Below are positions 9,498 through 17,421 of a stretch of 64,000 nt of DNA, piece by piece. The stretch covers positions 62,001 to 126,000 of the forward strand of contig CAJWML010000001.1 in NCBI GenBank assembly GCA_913043285.1, read 5' to 3'. Each line of letters starts with the position of its first letter. Positions within the stretch are counted from its first letter, which is position 1. This DNA is from CAKZNE01 sp002695025. Its GTDB lineage: Bacteria; Bacteroidota; Bacteroidia; Flavobacteriales; Schleiferiaceae. The position numbers and the translations under genes were made by a program. The notes under the pieces are model-generated. The model had not been told where the DNA came from. It did not search any database and worked only from the letters and a program-made list of their open reading frames with translations.

Positions 9498-10411
9498 CAC
9501 ACCTCTTCTTTTTGCGAAAGCAGTTGCATAAATACGTTTTCAATACCGGCCTTTATTTTTTCATGCTCCACCTCAAAACCATCTTCTTTCAGCTTCCGCA
9601 AAAGGTTTTCCTCACTTTCCCCTTTCTTTAAACTTACATGAATAAAGTCGCCAAAAGTGTAGCTGGAATGCACCTCCGAATACTGCCGCAACTGCTGAAG
9701 CAATGCATACATATTTTCCGATTTCATGGCAATAAGTTCAAAAGGGTAGGAAGCTGAAACGCTGGCCGGGCTTTCAATGGAAAGAATTTGTCCTTCCTGG
9801 ATCAGTGCCACGCGATCACACAAAGCAGCTTCATCCATATAAGGGGTAGAAACCAAAATGGTGATGCCTGATTCTTTTAATTTTTTCAGCATTTGCCAGA
9901 ATTCCTTGCGCGAAACTGGATCTACTCCTGTAGTAGGTTCGTCTAAAAAAAGCACCTGCGGACGATGGATCAATGCACAGCACAAAGCCAGCTTCTGTTT
10001 CATACCACCGGAAAGCTTTCCTGCCAGTCGATCCTTGAAAGGCTTCAGCTGATTGTAAATATCGCTTATGATGTCCATGTTTTCTTCTACCCTAGTGCCG
10101 AAAACGGTGGCAAAAAATTCCAGGTTTTCCTGGATGCTTAAATCGAGGTAAAGCGAAAACTTACCAGGCATGTAGCCGATACGGTTGCGAATAGCGCGGT
10201 AGTCATCGCGTACGCTATAGTCTAGCACATGAGCTTCGCCTTCATCGGGTAAAAGCAGCGTGGTAAGGATTTTGAAGAGCGTACTCTTTCCCGCTCCATC
10301 AGGACCAATCAGGCCAAAGATCTCAGCTTCCTCCACTTCAAAGCTCAGTTCTTTTAATGCCTGAACCTCTCCATATTTATGACTGATATTTTCGACTTTA
10401 ATCCTGCTCAT
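9497..10411 (-). CDS. ABC transporter ATP-binding protein
   Basis: A 304-residue ATPase with Walker A GPDGAGKS (36-43), canonical signature LSGGMKQ, Walker B VLFLDEPTTGVDP and a C-terminal extension of about 80 residues after the ATPase core. ATG at 10411 is preferred over a TTG at 10447 because the family N terminus begins with MSRIKVENIS. The start lies inside the end of the adaptor gene (14-base overlap). It powers export through the two ABC-2 permeases encoded downstream, together with the second ATPase. In E. coli the two ATPase domains are fused in YbhF; here they are separate genes. Confidence 0.93.
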   Translation of the reverse strand: MSRIKVENISHKYGEVQALKELSFEVEEAEIFGLIGPDGAGKSTLFKILTTLLLPDEGEAHVLDYSVRDDYRAIRNRIGYMPGKFSLYLDLSIQENLEFFATVFGTRVEENMDIISDIYNQLKPFKDRLAGKLSGGMKQKLALCCALIHRPQVLFLDEPTTGVDPVSRKEFWQMLKKLKESGITILVSTPYMDEAALCDRVALIQEGQILSIESPASVSASYPFELIAMKSENMYALLQQLRQYSEVHSSYTFGDFIHVSLKKGESEENLLRKLKEDGFEVEHEKIKAGIENVFMQLLSQKEEV

Positions 10412-11309
10412 CACTTCCGTTGAATAAGACTTCACCAGGCATGCCAATCTTCAACCGACCATCATTCGGTACTTTGATCTTCACCGCATACACCAGGTTC
10501 ACACGGTCTTCCTTGGTTTGAATGACCTTAGGTGTAAATTCCGATTCATCACTGATCCAGCTGATCTTTCCTTTAAAATTTTGAAACGCATCATTGGGTT
10601 TATCCACGCGTACTGTCACCTCCTGCCCGATCTTAATATTGACCAACTGGTCTTCCGAAACGTAGGCTCTCAAAGTGAGTTGCTCGAGCTTGGCAATACG
10701 ATACAGCGGTTTTCCCATTTGTACCAGCTCGCCCACTTCCACATAATTGCTCAGCACCGTTCCTTTAGTGGGATTAACAATGCGGCTTTTCTCCAACTGG
10801 TCTTCCACTTGCCTTAATTGAAATTCCAGCGAATTCATTTCGCTGACCAAGCTTCGATTTTGGTCGTTAAGGTTGGTAAGGCTCGCGTTTTTTCTGCTCT
10901 TCAGTACGGCCACCTGGCTTTGCAGATCATCCACTTGTTTTTGGGTGGCAGCTTTATCAGCCAAAAGGTTTTGTGCCCGCTTCAGGTCACGCTGAGCAGC
11001 TTCCAGTTGGTCGTCATACACTTTGATTTGTGAAGCCACATTGGGCATCCGCGCTTGTAAAGCTTCCCTACTGGCCTGTAACTGTCCTCTTTTGAGATAC
11101 AGTTGTGTGGTATCGATAAGTCCGGCTTGTTGATTGGCTTCCAGGATGGTTCCCTCTTCAGCCTTAAAGCGGAGGAGTTTGCCGTTTACTTCTGCCGAAA
11201 CCAACGTTTCATCGGCTTCAAACTGGCCATAGGCATCGGCTTCGTCATGGCCATTGTTGCACGCAGCTGCATGGCTAATGATAATCAGAAATGTTAGGAG
11301 TCTTTTCAT
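10398..11309 (-). CDS. HlyD-type periplasmic adaptor, lipoprotein
   Basis: A 303-residue membrane-fusion protein. The signal sequence ends in Ala-Ala-Ala-Cys (Cys17) followed by Asn-Asn, so it is a probable lipoprotein. A split lipoyl domain (about residues 30-60 and 175-215) flanks a long helical hairpin (about 65-170) that should contact the TolC-like channel, followed by a beta-barrel domain. This arrangement matches YbhG-like adaptors. ATG at 11309 is preferred to a TTG at 11342. It sits between the tolC-like gene and the ATPase genes in a single operon. Confidence 0.9.
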   Translation of the reverse strand: MKRLLTFLIIISHAAACNNGHDEADAYGQFEADETLVSAEVNGKLLRFKAEEGTILEANQQAGLIDTTQLYLKRGQLQASREALQARMPNVASQIKVYDDQLEAAQRDLKRAQNLLADKAATQKQVDDLQSQVAVLKSRKNASLTNLNDQNRSLVSEMNSLEFQLRQVEDQLEKSRIVNPTKGTVLSNYVEVGELVQMGKPLYRIAKLEQLTLRAYVSEDQLVNIKIGQEVTVRVDKPNDAFQNFKGKISWISDESEFTPKVIQTKEDRVNLVYAVKIKVPNDGRLKIGMPGEVLFNGSDEQD

Positions 11310-11338
11310 GTATAACGTATTATTTTTTCCTATTCTTT

Positions 11339-12604
11339 TCAAAAATTCCCCGATTCAATGGCGTACTCCTCACGAGCCTTGGTCAGCCTAATGGCGTTTA
11401 GCTCTTTGGTCAGTAGCGCTTTCTGTTCATCCATTACCGTTTCCAGGTAATCTGCAGAAGTCAGCGCACCCTGATCCAGTTGTGAGGAAGCAGTTTGCCG
11501 GATCTTCGCCCGCATTTCGGCTATTTCCTCATCCTTTTCCACTGTCTCTTCCAGTTGGTTGATATTGGCCTGGTGATCGGCCAGTTTTATCTGTTGACTA
11601 CGCCTCAATTGCTCGGCTTCGGCTTCCAGCATTTCCTTGCGTAACCCCAGGTTCGCATTGGTTCTTCGGGTGGTATTCCAGTCAAATACATTCCACTGGA
11701 TTTTGGCCCCAACCATATAATAAACTCCAAACTCCGTATTGAAAAAATTGTAGGGATTGGGTTGAGCCACTCCTCCGGTACCAAAAGCTGACAAGCGCGG
11801 AATAAGGGCCGTGGAAGCTACTTTTTGCGAGGCTTCGATCCGCTGTTTTTGTAAGCTGATCTGCTGAAGTTGCGGCAACTGATCCAGCTTTGGCGCCTGC
11901 ATATCTCCCAACTCAGGAATCTCAACCCTTGCCGCTGTACCCAATTCCTTTCCGGTAAGGATGCCCAACGATTTGAGCGAAGCTTGCTTCTGGTATTCCA
12001 CCTGACTCTGCTGCTTCTGCAATTCGTAAAGCTGCGCCTTTACGCGTAGCATTTCACTTTCCAGCAGGGTCCCGGCATTAACCATTGCCTGCAATTGATC
12101 CAGCTTGGCACCCAGCAGTCTGGCAGATGCGTCCAGGATTTCGGCAGACCGGTCCTGCATGGCAATGGCAAAGTAGAGGTTGACAACCATGGTCTTCACG
12201 CGCTGCCAATCTACTTCCACACTCTGTAGTTCTGCAGCACTCTCCACTTTGGTGAGTTCCCTGCGTGCGCTGGTACTACCTCCGTTAAAAAGCACCTGCT
12301 CCAGATTTAGCGCTGCGCGGTACTGGGTCTGCGGAATCCCAAGGTCCGGGAACATGGGCAAGCCGATCTCCGGTACATCAGATTGATAGGTAAGCTGACC
12401 ATTTACCATAAGCTTTGGGAGATAATCCGCACTGATGTTCTTCAGTTTCAGATCCAGCTCCCGGCTTTGCAGTTGTTGCTTTTTCAACAGTGGAAAATTG
12501 GAGCGTGCCCACTCCACACACTGGTCCAAGGTAAGAGTATCACCTCTCTGGCTGAAGCACGATAAAGTACTGAAGAGTACTAAAAGTAAAAACCACTTTT
12601 TCAT
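11339..12604 (-). CDS. TolC family outer-membrane efflux channel
   Basis: A 421-residue outer-membrane efflux protein with a signal sequence and possible acylation Cys16. It has the two-fold repeat of TolC proteins: long helical segments beginning LTLDQCVEWARSNFPLLKK and separate strands such as KIQWNVFDWNTTRRTNANL. It would form the trimeric outer-membrane tunnel for the adaptor and ABC pump encoded directly downstream (29-base gap). ATG at 12604 is chosen; a TTG at 12625 is less likely. A degenerate copy of the TetR-type operator lies 36 bases upstream, suggesting a second control point inside the operon. Confidence 0.9.
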   Translation of the reverse strand: MKKWFLLLVLFSTLSCFSQRGDTLTLDQCVEWARSNFPLLKKQQLQSRELDLKLKNISADYLPKLMVNGQLTYQSDVPEIGLPMFPDLGIPQTQYRAALNLEQVLFNGGSTSARRELTKVESAAELQSVEVDWQRVKTMVVNLYFAIAMQDRSAEILDASARLLGAKLDQLQAMVNAGTLLESEMLRVKAQLYELQKQQSQVEYQKQASLKSLGILTGKELGTAARVEIPELGDMQAPKLDQLPQLQQISLQKQRIEASQKVASTALIPRLSAFGTGGVAQPNPYNFFNTEFGVYYMVGAKIQWNVFDWNTTRRTNANLGLRKEMLEAEAEQLRRSQQIKLADHQANINQLEETVEKDEEIAEMRAKIRQTASSQLDQGALTSADYLETVMDEQKALLTKELNAIRLTKAREEYAIESGNF

Positions 12605-12639
12605 ATCAGGAGGTTTTAAATTCAATCTTGGTCATCTGT

Positions 12640-12657
12640 ATTAAACATTTGATTAAA
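12640..12657. promoter_or_regulatory. Probable second TetR operator, upstream of the tolC-like gene
   Basis: The 18 bases ATTAAACATTTGATTAAA match the perfect palindrome upstream of tetR at 14 of 18 positions; the right half-site TGATTAAA is identical and the left half is degenerate. It lies between the tetR stop (12675) and the tolC-like start (12604), in the place expected for an operator controlling the efflux genes separately from tetR. The similarity is seen directly; binding is inferred. Confidence 0.6.
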
Positions 12658-12674
12658 CCCATGTCAAAAAATTT

Positions 12675-13298
12675 TTATCCCTTTCCTTTTTCTGTAAAAA
12701 CATAGCCCATCACCATGGCTTTGATCATGGCTTTCCGCTCTTCCACCAACTGCTTAAACTGTTCATCATTGGTATCACTCAGGCGTTGGATAAGGGGCCT
12801 GGCTATAAAGGGGAAAACGGTTAAGGAAAGAAGATTCAACAGGAAATTCCAGGGCTGAAGGGGAATCATCTCACCTTTTTGCTGGGCTTCCATGATCTGA
12901 CCGAACAGCACGGAGAGGTTGAGGCGCTTATTCATCTGCAACGTCTGTACAATATGGTCGGGATCATTGCGCAACTCACTCAATATGAAGACCGGTAATT
13001 CCGGGTTGCTGATCAACACATCGGTATAACTATTCACAAAAAACGGCACCTTATCCCGCAAAGACACATTTGGGTCACTCATAGTGGGTAACACACTACT
13101 GAAAAAGGTATGCAGCGACTCCTCCATGATCTGTCGGAAAAGTTTTTCCTTACTGCGGAAATAGTAGTTGAGCAGGGCCAGGTTAATACCGGCCTCCTCG
13201 GCAATATCGCGGGTGCGGGCCGCTGCAAAGCCTTTTTTTAAGAACACCTTGCGGGCAGCTTCCTTGATTTTTTGTTCCGTATTGAGATCCTTGGCCAT
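12675..13298 (-). CDS. TetR family transcriptional repressor of the efflux operon
   Basis: A 207-residue regulator with an N-terminal helix-turn-helix typical of TetR (about residues 27-50, RDIAEEAGINLALLNYYFRSKEKLF) and an all-helical ligand-binding C-terminal domain. It is the first gene of an operon continuing into the TolC-like channel, adaptor, ATPases and permeases, much as CecR (YbiH) precedes ybhGFSR in E. coli. A perfect 18-base palindrome 32 bases upstream of its start and a related site downstream suggest autorepression and control of the pump. The inducer is unknown but is likely a substrate of the exporter. Confidence 0.92.
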   Translation of the reverse strand: MAKDLNTEQKIKEAARKVFLKKGFAAARTRDIAEEAGINLALLNYYFRSKEKLFRQIMEESLHTFFSSVLPTMSDPNVSLRDKVPFFVNSYTDVLISNPELPVFILSELRNDPDHIVQTLQMNKRLNLSVLFGQIMEAQQKGEMIPLQPWNFLLNLLSLTVFPFIARPLIQRLSDTNDEQFKQLVEERKAMIKAMVMGYVFTEKGKG

Positions 13299-13306
13299 AA
13301 ACGGGA

Positions 13307-13314
13307 CAAAGGTA
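13307..13314 (-). promoter_or_regulatory. Putative -7 promoter box for tetR operon
   Basis: On the minus strand TACCTTTG matches the Bacteroidota -7 consensus TAnnTTTG exactly and lies 8 bases upstream of the tetR ATG. The nearest TTTG that could serve as the -33 box is at 13337-13340, inside the palindromic operator, with a spacer of 22 instead of about 19 bases. The box is seen; use as a promoter is inferred. Such a short leader would give a nearly leaderless mRNA. Confidence 0.45.
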
Positions 13315-13330
13315 GGATTAAAAAATCTGA

Positions 13331-13348
13331 TTTAATCAAATGATTAAA
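13331..13348. promoter_or_regulatory. Perfect palindromic operator, probably TetR-bound
   Basis: TTTAATCAAATGATTAAA is a perfect palindrome (8-base arms, 2-base centre) located 32 bases upstream of the tetR start and overlapping the likely -33 promoter region. Location, symmetry and the related copy at 12640-12657 make it the best candidate for the TetR-family operator. Binding itself is inferred. Confidence 0.75.
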
Positions 13349-13537
13349 TATTTTCATTGACTATCCCTGACAAATAAATTAACAGCATTATCCAAGCCAG
13401 TGGGTTTAACACTTTTGTTTCTTCTTCAATTTTAGCTGTAGCGCCTATTTATACAGTTCCAGGCCAACAGGCGAGCATCACATTTCCAGGCTAAAGCAGG
13501 AGTTCTTGATAACGTCTACAGCAGAGACTCTTCCACC

Positions 13538-13753
13538 CTAAGCCAAATCATTGACGGTAAAGCCCAGGCAGCGTATGAGCTCTAAGATTTCCGGTTTGTC
13601 AAGACTGGGATGTGGCGAGGAAAGGGAAAGCATACTTTCCGAATCCCTGGCTTTAAAGCACACTTTTAAAGTGGGGTAGTTTACATTGAGGTGAAAGGTG
13701 AGCTGTTCAATATGCTCAGTGTGTACGGCATTGGTTTTGAGTCTTACAGTCAT
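13538..13753 (-). CDS. Small hypothetical protein
   Basis: A 71-residue frame with no recognised domain; it is hydrophilic, with no signal peptide or membrane helix. It is plausible because amino-acid use is normal, but it is short and stands alone between the tetR promoter and the YdeI-like gene. A 10-base inverted repeat (13749-13779) includes its start codon, which would fit autoregulation but could equally mean that the frame is accidental. No function is proposed. Confidence 0.4.
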   Translation of the reverse strand: MTVRLKTNAVHTEHIEQLTFHLNVNYPTLKVCFKARDSESMLSLSSPHPSLDKPEILELIRCLGFTVNDLA

Positions 13754-13779
13754 ACTTAGGTTTTACTTATAAGTATGAC
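13749..13779. repeat. Inverted repeat spanning a start codon
   Basis: Two perfect 10-base arms, GTCATACTTA and TAAGTATGAC, are separated by 11 bases. The left arm contains the start codon of the 71-residue minus-strand frame. It could be an operator or an mRNA hairpin hiding the start. There is no adjacent T tract on the minus strand to suggest a terminator. Confidence 0.6.
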
Positions 13780-13824
13780 AATCCAAACGCCCGGCACACG
13801 TATTTAGGTATAAAGTTTTTTCCC

Positions 13825-14406
13825 TTACCGGAATTGTTTTGGCCTTTGCCCTTGATTTGCACATTCCGAAATTTCGTTAATCCGCTTTTGCCTGGTTTCT
13901 GGCCGCTTGGCGGAAATTACCCAATACAATAGGATTTTTTTGTTGGACTTACTCAGGCTGTCAAAGTACTCCGAAGCGTTTTTATAATTTGCCAGGGCTT
14001 CTTTCAGGTCACCGGGGATGATCAGTGCTTCCACATCGTCCAAAATAGTCCACGAACCATTTTGCTTTGCTCTTTCAACCGCGCGCAAACCTGCTTCGGC
14101 CATCAGATTATCGGAGGTTAATTTTTCAATTTTATCCTTATTGACCTTACTCCAGGTGCTATCCGGCTTTCGTTTGCAGAAGTATTGCCTGTAGCTTTCA
14201 TGGTCTATGGATTCTGCCTTGCTGTCAATCCACCCAAAGCATAATGCCTCGTCCACCGCATCACTCCAGGAAATAGTAGGCCTGGCCGATTGCTTTTTAT
14301 AAAGGATCAACCAAACAGCATCTTTAACGATATGGTTTTGGGATAGCCATTTTCGCCAATGCTGCTTGGTCTCTGGATAAAATAACTCTACTTCTTTCTT
14401 GTTCAT
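13825..14406 (-). CDS. YdeI/OmpD-associated family protein
   Basis: A 193-residue protein that resembles the YdeI/OmpD-associated family: a conserved core with WLILYKKQSARPTISWSDAVDEALCFGWIDSK, then YFCKRKPDSTWSKVNK and a C-terminal alpha-helical segment ending in a basic tail (KRPETRQKRI). No signal peptide or membrane helix is seen. Members are small cytoplasmic proteins of poorly known function, some linked to resistance to peptides or bacteriocins. It lies 51 bases after the DinB-like gene in the same direction. Confidence 0.8.
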   Translation of the reverse strand: MNKKEVELFYPETKQHWRKWLSQNHIVKDAVWLILYKKQSARPTISWSDAVDEALCFGWIDSKAESIDHESYRQYFCKRKPDSTWSKVNKDKIEKLTSDNLMAEAGLRAVERAKQNGSWTILDDVEALIIPGDLKEALANYKNASEYFDSLSKSNKKILLYWVISAKRPETRQKRINEISECANQGQRPKQFR

Positions 14407-14457
14407 TTTTCTCCTATTGCTACTCTAATGAGGAAGGGTATTAAAACCGCTACTGAT

Positions 14458-14961
14458 TTATTTTCCCGATGGTTTGAGACTGAAAAATAAAAAATCGGTG
14501 GCAGGCATTTGTGTAAATCCCAATTGATGTGCCAGGGTAATAATTTGTCCCCGGTGATAGGCACCATGATTAAATACATGCTGAAGATATTCCACCAGTG
14601 AAAGGTCAGCCTCAAACCAGGGGGTTTTAACAGGTCTTTTTTCTGATAATGCTTCTTCTGATAATTGACTTACCTTCTCCGTAATGGCTGCTGAACGGTG
14701 AAGTAAGCCATCAAATACTTCCCGGTGATTCAGTTCCTGCACGCCATAACGGTTTACGGCATCCTGGTTTTTAAACAGGGTGGCACACCACATTTCTTCA
14801 ATAGCCCAAATATGATTTAAAGTCTGCAGCACGCCTTTAAAACTTGATGCAACCTCCTTTTGAAGTTGTTCTTCGGGCTGCTTACCTAACCAGGTCACCA
14901 ACTGCTGGTTAGCACTTAAATTGTAAGCGGAATAGCTGGTAATTAATTCTTTAACACTCAT
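14458..14961 (-). CDS. DinB family protein
   Basis: A 167-residue four-helix-bundle protein of the DinB/YfiT type. His residues in LNHIWAIEEMW and HVFNHGAYHRGQII are positioned as the three metal ligands of the family. Members are often damage- or stress-induced and some are thiol-dependent S-transferases; the reaction here is unknown. ATG at 14961 is preferred; an in-frame upstream start would add 17 residues of poor character. A WYL-type regulator gene lies 68 bases upstream in the same direction and may control it. Confidence 0.85.
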   Translation of the reverse strand: MSVKELITSYSAYNLSANQQLVTWLGKQPEEQLQKEVASSFKGVLQTLNHIWAIEEMWCATLFKNQDAVNRYGVQELNHREVFDGLLHRSAAITEKVSQLSEEALSEKRPVKTPWFEADLSLVEYLQHVFNHGAYHRGQIITLAHQLGFTQMPATDFLFFSLKPSGK

Positions 14962-15029
14962 TTTATACTCTTTAATTAATAATGGGGCAAAGCTAAAATG
15001 AGCTGGTGACAAGGGTGTGTCAGGGGTAT

Positions 15030-15725
15030 TTAGTGGTCGTGATATTTTTCAAAAAATTCCTGTAAGGTCATTTTATGGGGTTCAAATTTCTCGTTCAGGA
15101 GGTGTAACTTCTTGATCCGGTCCAGGCGGAAGTACCGAAATTCCTGTCGCAACCGGCAGTAGGCCACCAACAGCCAGTTTTCGGTGCTCAATAAGGCAAA
15201 GGGTTCTATAATTCGTGAAGTTGCTTTCCCGTCAGCATTGATGTAATCAATTTCAGCTGGCAAGAAATTGGTCAGGGCAAATTGCAGCTCCGATAAATTG
15301 TTGCTGTTTCTTTCCAGGTTCATGATCTCATTGAACCGGGTTCTTTCAGAAAGCAGATTGGCTTTCCCCTTCTGGCTATATCTCAGCATTGCCTTTATCT
15401 TTTCAATGGCAGCCAAATAATCCCTTATAAAGGAGGCGTCTTTATTTTTCAGAACCAATTGCTCGGCCATGATTAAAGCATTGGCCTGAGCTTCCGTAAA
15501 CATTAACGGTGGAATGGCATAGCCTTCCATTAACCGGTAGCCCCGGCCTTCTTCCGTTATGATCGGAACTCCCGCTTGTTCCAAGGCCCGAATATCCCGG
15601 TAGATTGTTCGTACGCTTACCGCAAATTTGTCCGCCAACTCTGAGGCGGTCAAAAGTTGTTTGGTTTGCAGGTGGGTAAGTATGGCTGTCAGCCGTGAAA
15701 GCCTGGTTGTTTCGTTTTGATTCAT
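15030..15725 (-). CDS. HTH/WYL-domain transcriptional regulator (YafY type)
   Basis: A 231-residue regulator with an N-terminal HTH_11-type winged helix (LSRLTAILTHLQTKQLLTASELADKFAVSVRTIYRDIRAL, about residues 8-47) and a C-terminal WYL domain (about 125-205; NWLLVAYCRLRQEFRYFRLDRI). WYL domains sense nucleic-acid or nucleotide ligands. ATG at 15725 starts directly before the HTH; an earlier in-frame start adds an unlikely 22 residues. It lies 68 bases upstream of the DinB-like gene, a common pairing in Bacteroidota, and probably controls that gene. No clear operator is seen upstream. Confidence 0.9.
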   Translation of the reverse strand: MNQNETTRLSRLTAILTHLQTKQLLTASELADKFAVSVRTIYRDIRALEQAGVPIITEEGRGYRLMEGYAIPPLMFTEAQANALIMAEQLVLKNKDASFIRDYLAAIEKIKAMLRYSQKGKANLLSERTRFNEIMNLERNSNNLSELQFALTNFLPAEIDYINADGKATSRIIEPFALLSTENWLLVAYCRLRQEFRYFRLDRIKKLHLLNEKFEPHKMTLQEFFEKYHDH

Positions 15726-15814
15726 TCTTCCATTTCCCGGTCGGTTTTTCAAATGTCCTGGCAACATTGGTATACGGTGCATACGCAGCATTCCGTTGCA
15801 TTTAGGAGGATTGG

Positions 15815-17302
15815 CTACAGCCTTCTTATTTTCTCGATAGCAAAATTAAGTTGAGTATCTCTATGCTTAATAAAATCTTCATGCGATTGAAGCACTTCAA
15901 AATCAGGCTTAACACCATCTCCAAATTTCTGATCTGGTAATTTCCTAACGTCTTGCTCAAGATCAACAATAGAAAATGTTAGACGCAGCTTGGAATTGGG
16001 CAGTTCATAGGTTACCGGAATATGCCCGGTATGACCATAATATCCTCCCAGGGTCTCTTCCCCAATAACTATAGTGTTTTCATCACTCTTAACTAAACTT
16101 GCAAATAATGACCCTGCAGATGCTACATAAGGATCAATTAGCAAAACAATAGTTCCCTGAAAAGCCTTTGCCTGTGGTTTCCATATTTCATTGAACGTAT
16201 CGTTTTGGTAGTACTTACCACCTTTCAATATGGAATGCTCCCTTTTAAGATCGCTGGTGAGTTCTTCAACATCATCGTAAACATAATATTCCTGAAAGGG
16301 AATTTCCTGAAACAAGGTATAGGCGGTGGTGTTTTCCCTAAATTCTCTCTGGGTTAAATACGAGTACAATAGCAAATCGTTTGGGTCATTACCTCCCCCG
16401 TTTCCCCGCACATCAACAATTAGCCTTTCCACTTTTTGAGTTTGAAGCATTGAAAATACAGAGTCTAAAAACACAGCATACTTATGATGCCCGTGAGTTT
16501 CCGGACCACCCATCGCAAATGTATGCACCTCCAAAAGCCCTGTATTTAAAATATCTAAAAATGCATACGAATAATCTCTCTCCATTTTAAGCTCCAATTC
16601 TTTAGAATATCGCTTAGCATAGTCTGTATAAAATTCGTTATAGGTTGTTGCTGGTACGGTAACTTTTTTAAGAACGTTTGAATTTCCGGTCTTATAAGTA
16701 ATTGTGAATTGGCTTTGTGCCTCCAGGGCTAAATAAACATAAAAAGGCAACCAATCCGTTTCTATCTTCTTGTATTTACCTGTTGTATTTAATCCATCCG
16801 TACTCACATACCTGGCTATGGAGTTGGCAAATTTATTGGCCTGAATGGCATTAACAGAAACTATTTCACTGCCAGCCCGAACCCCTCCATATTCAAGGTT
16901 TGTGTAAATTTTACCTTCTAAATATGTAAGGGGGATGGGAAAGAATATTTCCTGTTTGCTTAAATAATTATCCAAAGAGTCCGGGTAAGCTAATTCATTG
17001 TGGCAACTTCCGGTATAATCAATCACGTTCCATATAATATTGTAAAAATCCCTGTAGGACATACCATCTTTTATTCTCGTTCTATTAGCCTCGAAAACAC
17101 TATCAACCTGATTTTTGGAACGATATTTATTTAATCCGGCATTAGCTTGTTGAAATATATTTTTAAACACGTTAAAATCTTCAATCATTTGTGGTTTTGA
17201 CAAAGGATACACCTCCTTCCATTCAGATTTTTCAGGGTCTGATTTGCATGAAATGAGGAGAATTAAACTTGCTAAAGCAAGGAGCTTTGAAATATTTTCC
17301 AT
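15815..17302 (-). CDS. S41 family peptidase, lipoprotein
   Basis: A 495-residue protein with a lipoprotein signal peptide (LLISC, Cys19) and a C-terminal tail-specific-protease-like domain: VDVRGNGGGNDP (about 297-307), the nucleophile loop PYVASAGSLFASL (Ser395/Ser398) and VIGEETLGGYYGHTGH. No classical PDZ domain is obvious in the middle part, although residues about 125-165 look like a reduced PDZ-type region. It would cleave proteins or peptides in the periplasm or at the surface; the target is unknown. Codon and base use are more AT-rich than in neighbouring housekeeping genes, which fits acquired DNA. Confidence 0.85.
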   Translation of the reverse strand: MENISKLLALASLILLISCKSDPEKSEWKEVYPLSKPQMIEDFNVFKNIFQQANAGLNKYRSKNQVDSVFEANRTRIKDGMSYRDFYNIIWNVIDYTGSCHNELAYPDSLDNYLSKQEIFFPIPLTYLEGKIYTNLEYGGVRAGSEIVSVNAIQANKFANSIARYVSTDGLNTTGKYKKIETDWLPFYVYLALEAQSQFTITYKTGNSNVLKKVTVPATTYNEFYTDYAKRYSKELELKMERDYSYAFLDILNTGLLEVHTFAMGGPETHGHHKYAVFLDSVFSMLQTQKVERLIVDVRGNGGGNDPNDLLLYSYLTQREFRENTTAYTLFQEIPFQEYYVYDDVEELTSDLKREHSILKGGKYYQNDTFNEIWKPQAKAFQGTIVLLIDPYVASAGSLFASLVKSDENTIVIGEETLGGYYGHTGHIPVTYELPNSKLRLTFSIVDLEQDVRKLPDQKFGDGVKPDFEVLQSHEDFIKHRDTQLNFAIEKIRRL

Positions 17303-17337
17303 TGCTGTTTATTCAAAATGCGGTGGCCTGAGGCAGT

Positions 17338-17414
17338 TTCTCTATCCATAGCGCGTTGCCACACCTAAAATCCAGAGTGATGTAAGCCCAACGTCCAGTA
17401 CCAACGGTAGAGAA
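17338..17414. repeat. Imperfect palindrome resembling a recombination site (attC-like)
   Basis: A 77-base element between two accessory genes. The outer arms TTCTCTATCC and GGTAGAGAA pair with one unpaired base; an inner pair GTTG/CAAC follows after asymmetric loops. GCCCAAC near 17387-17393 fits the RYYYAAC box of integron attC sites. Bulged bases in a long imperfect palindrome between genes are attC-like, but the resemblance is weak and no integrase gene is present. The pairing is seen; the role is inference. Confidence 0.35.
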
Positions 17415-17420
17415 TAGGCA
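17401..17420. repeat. Direct repeat, left copy, bracketing the hypothetical gene
   Basis: CCAACGGTAGAGAATAGGCA matches the copy at 17939-17958 closely (CCAACGGT, then AG, then ATARGCA with one base inserted). The pair encloses one minus-strand gene almost exactly, as direct repeats do around gene cassettes. Confidence 0.5.
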
Positions 17421-17421
17421 A

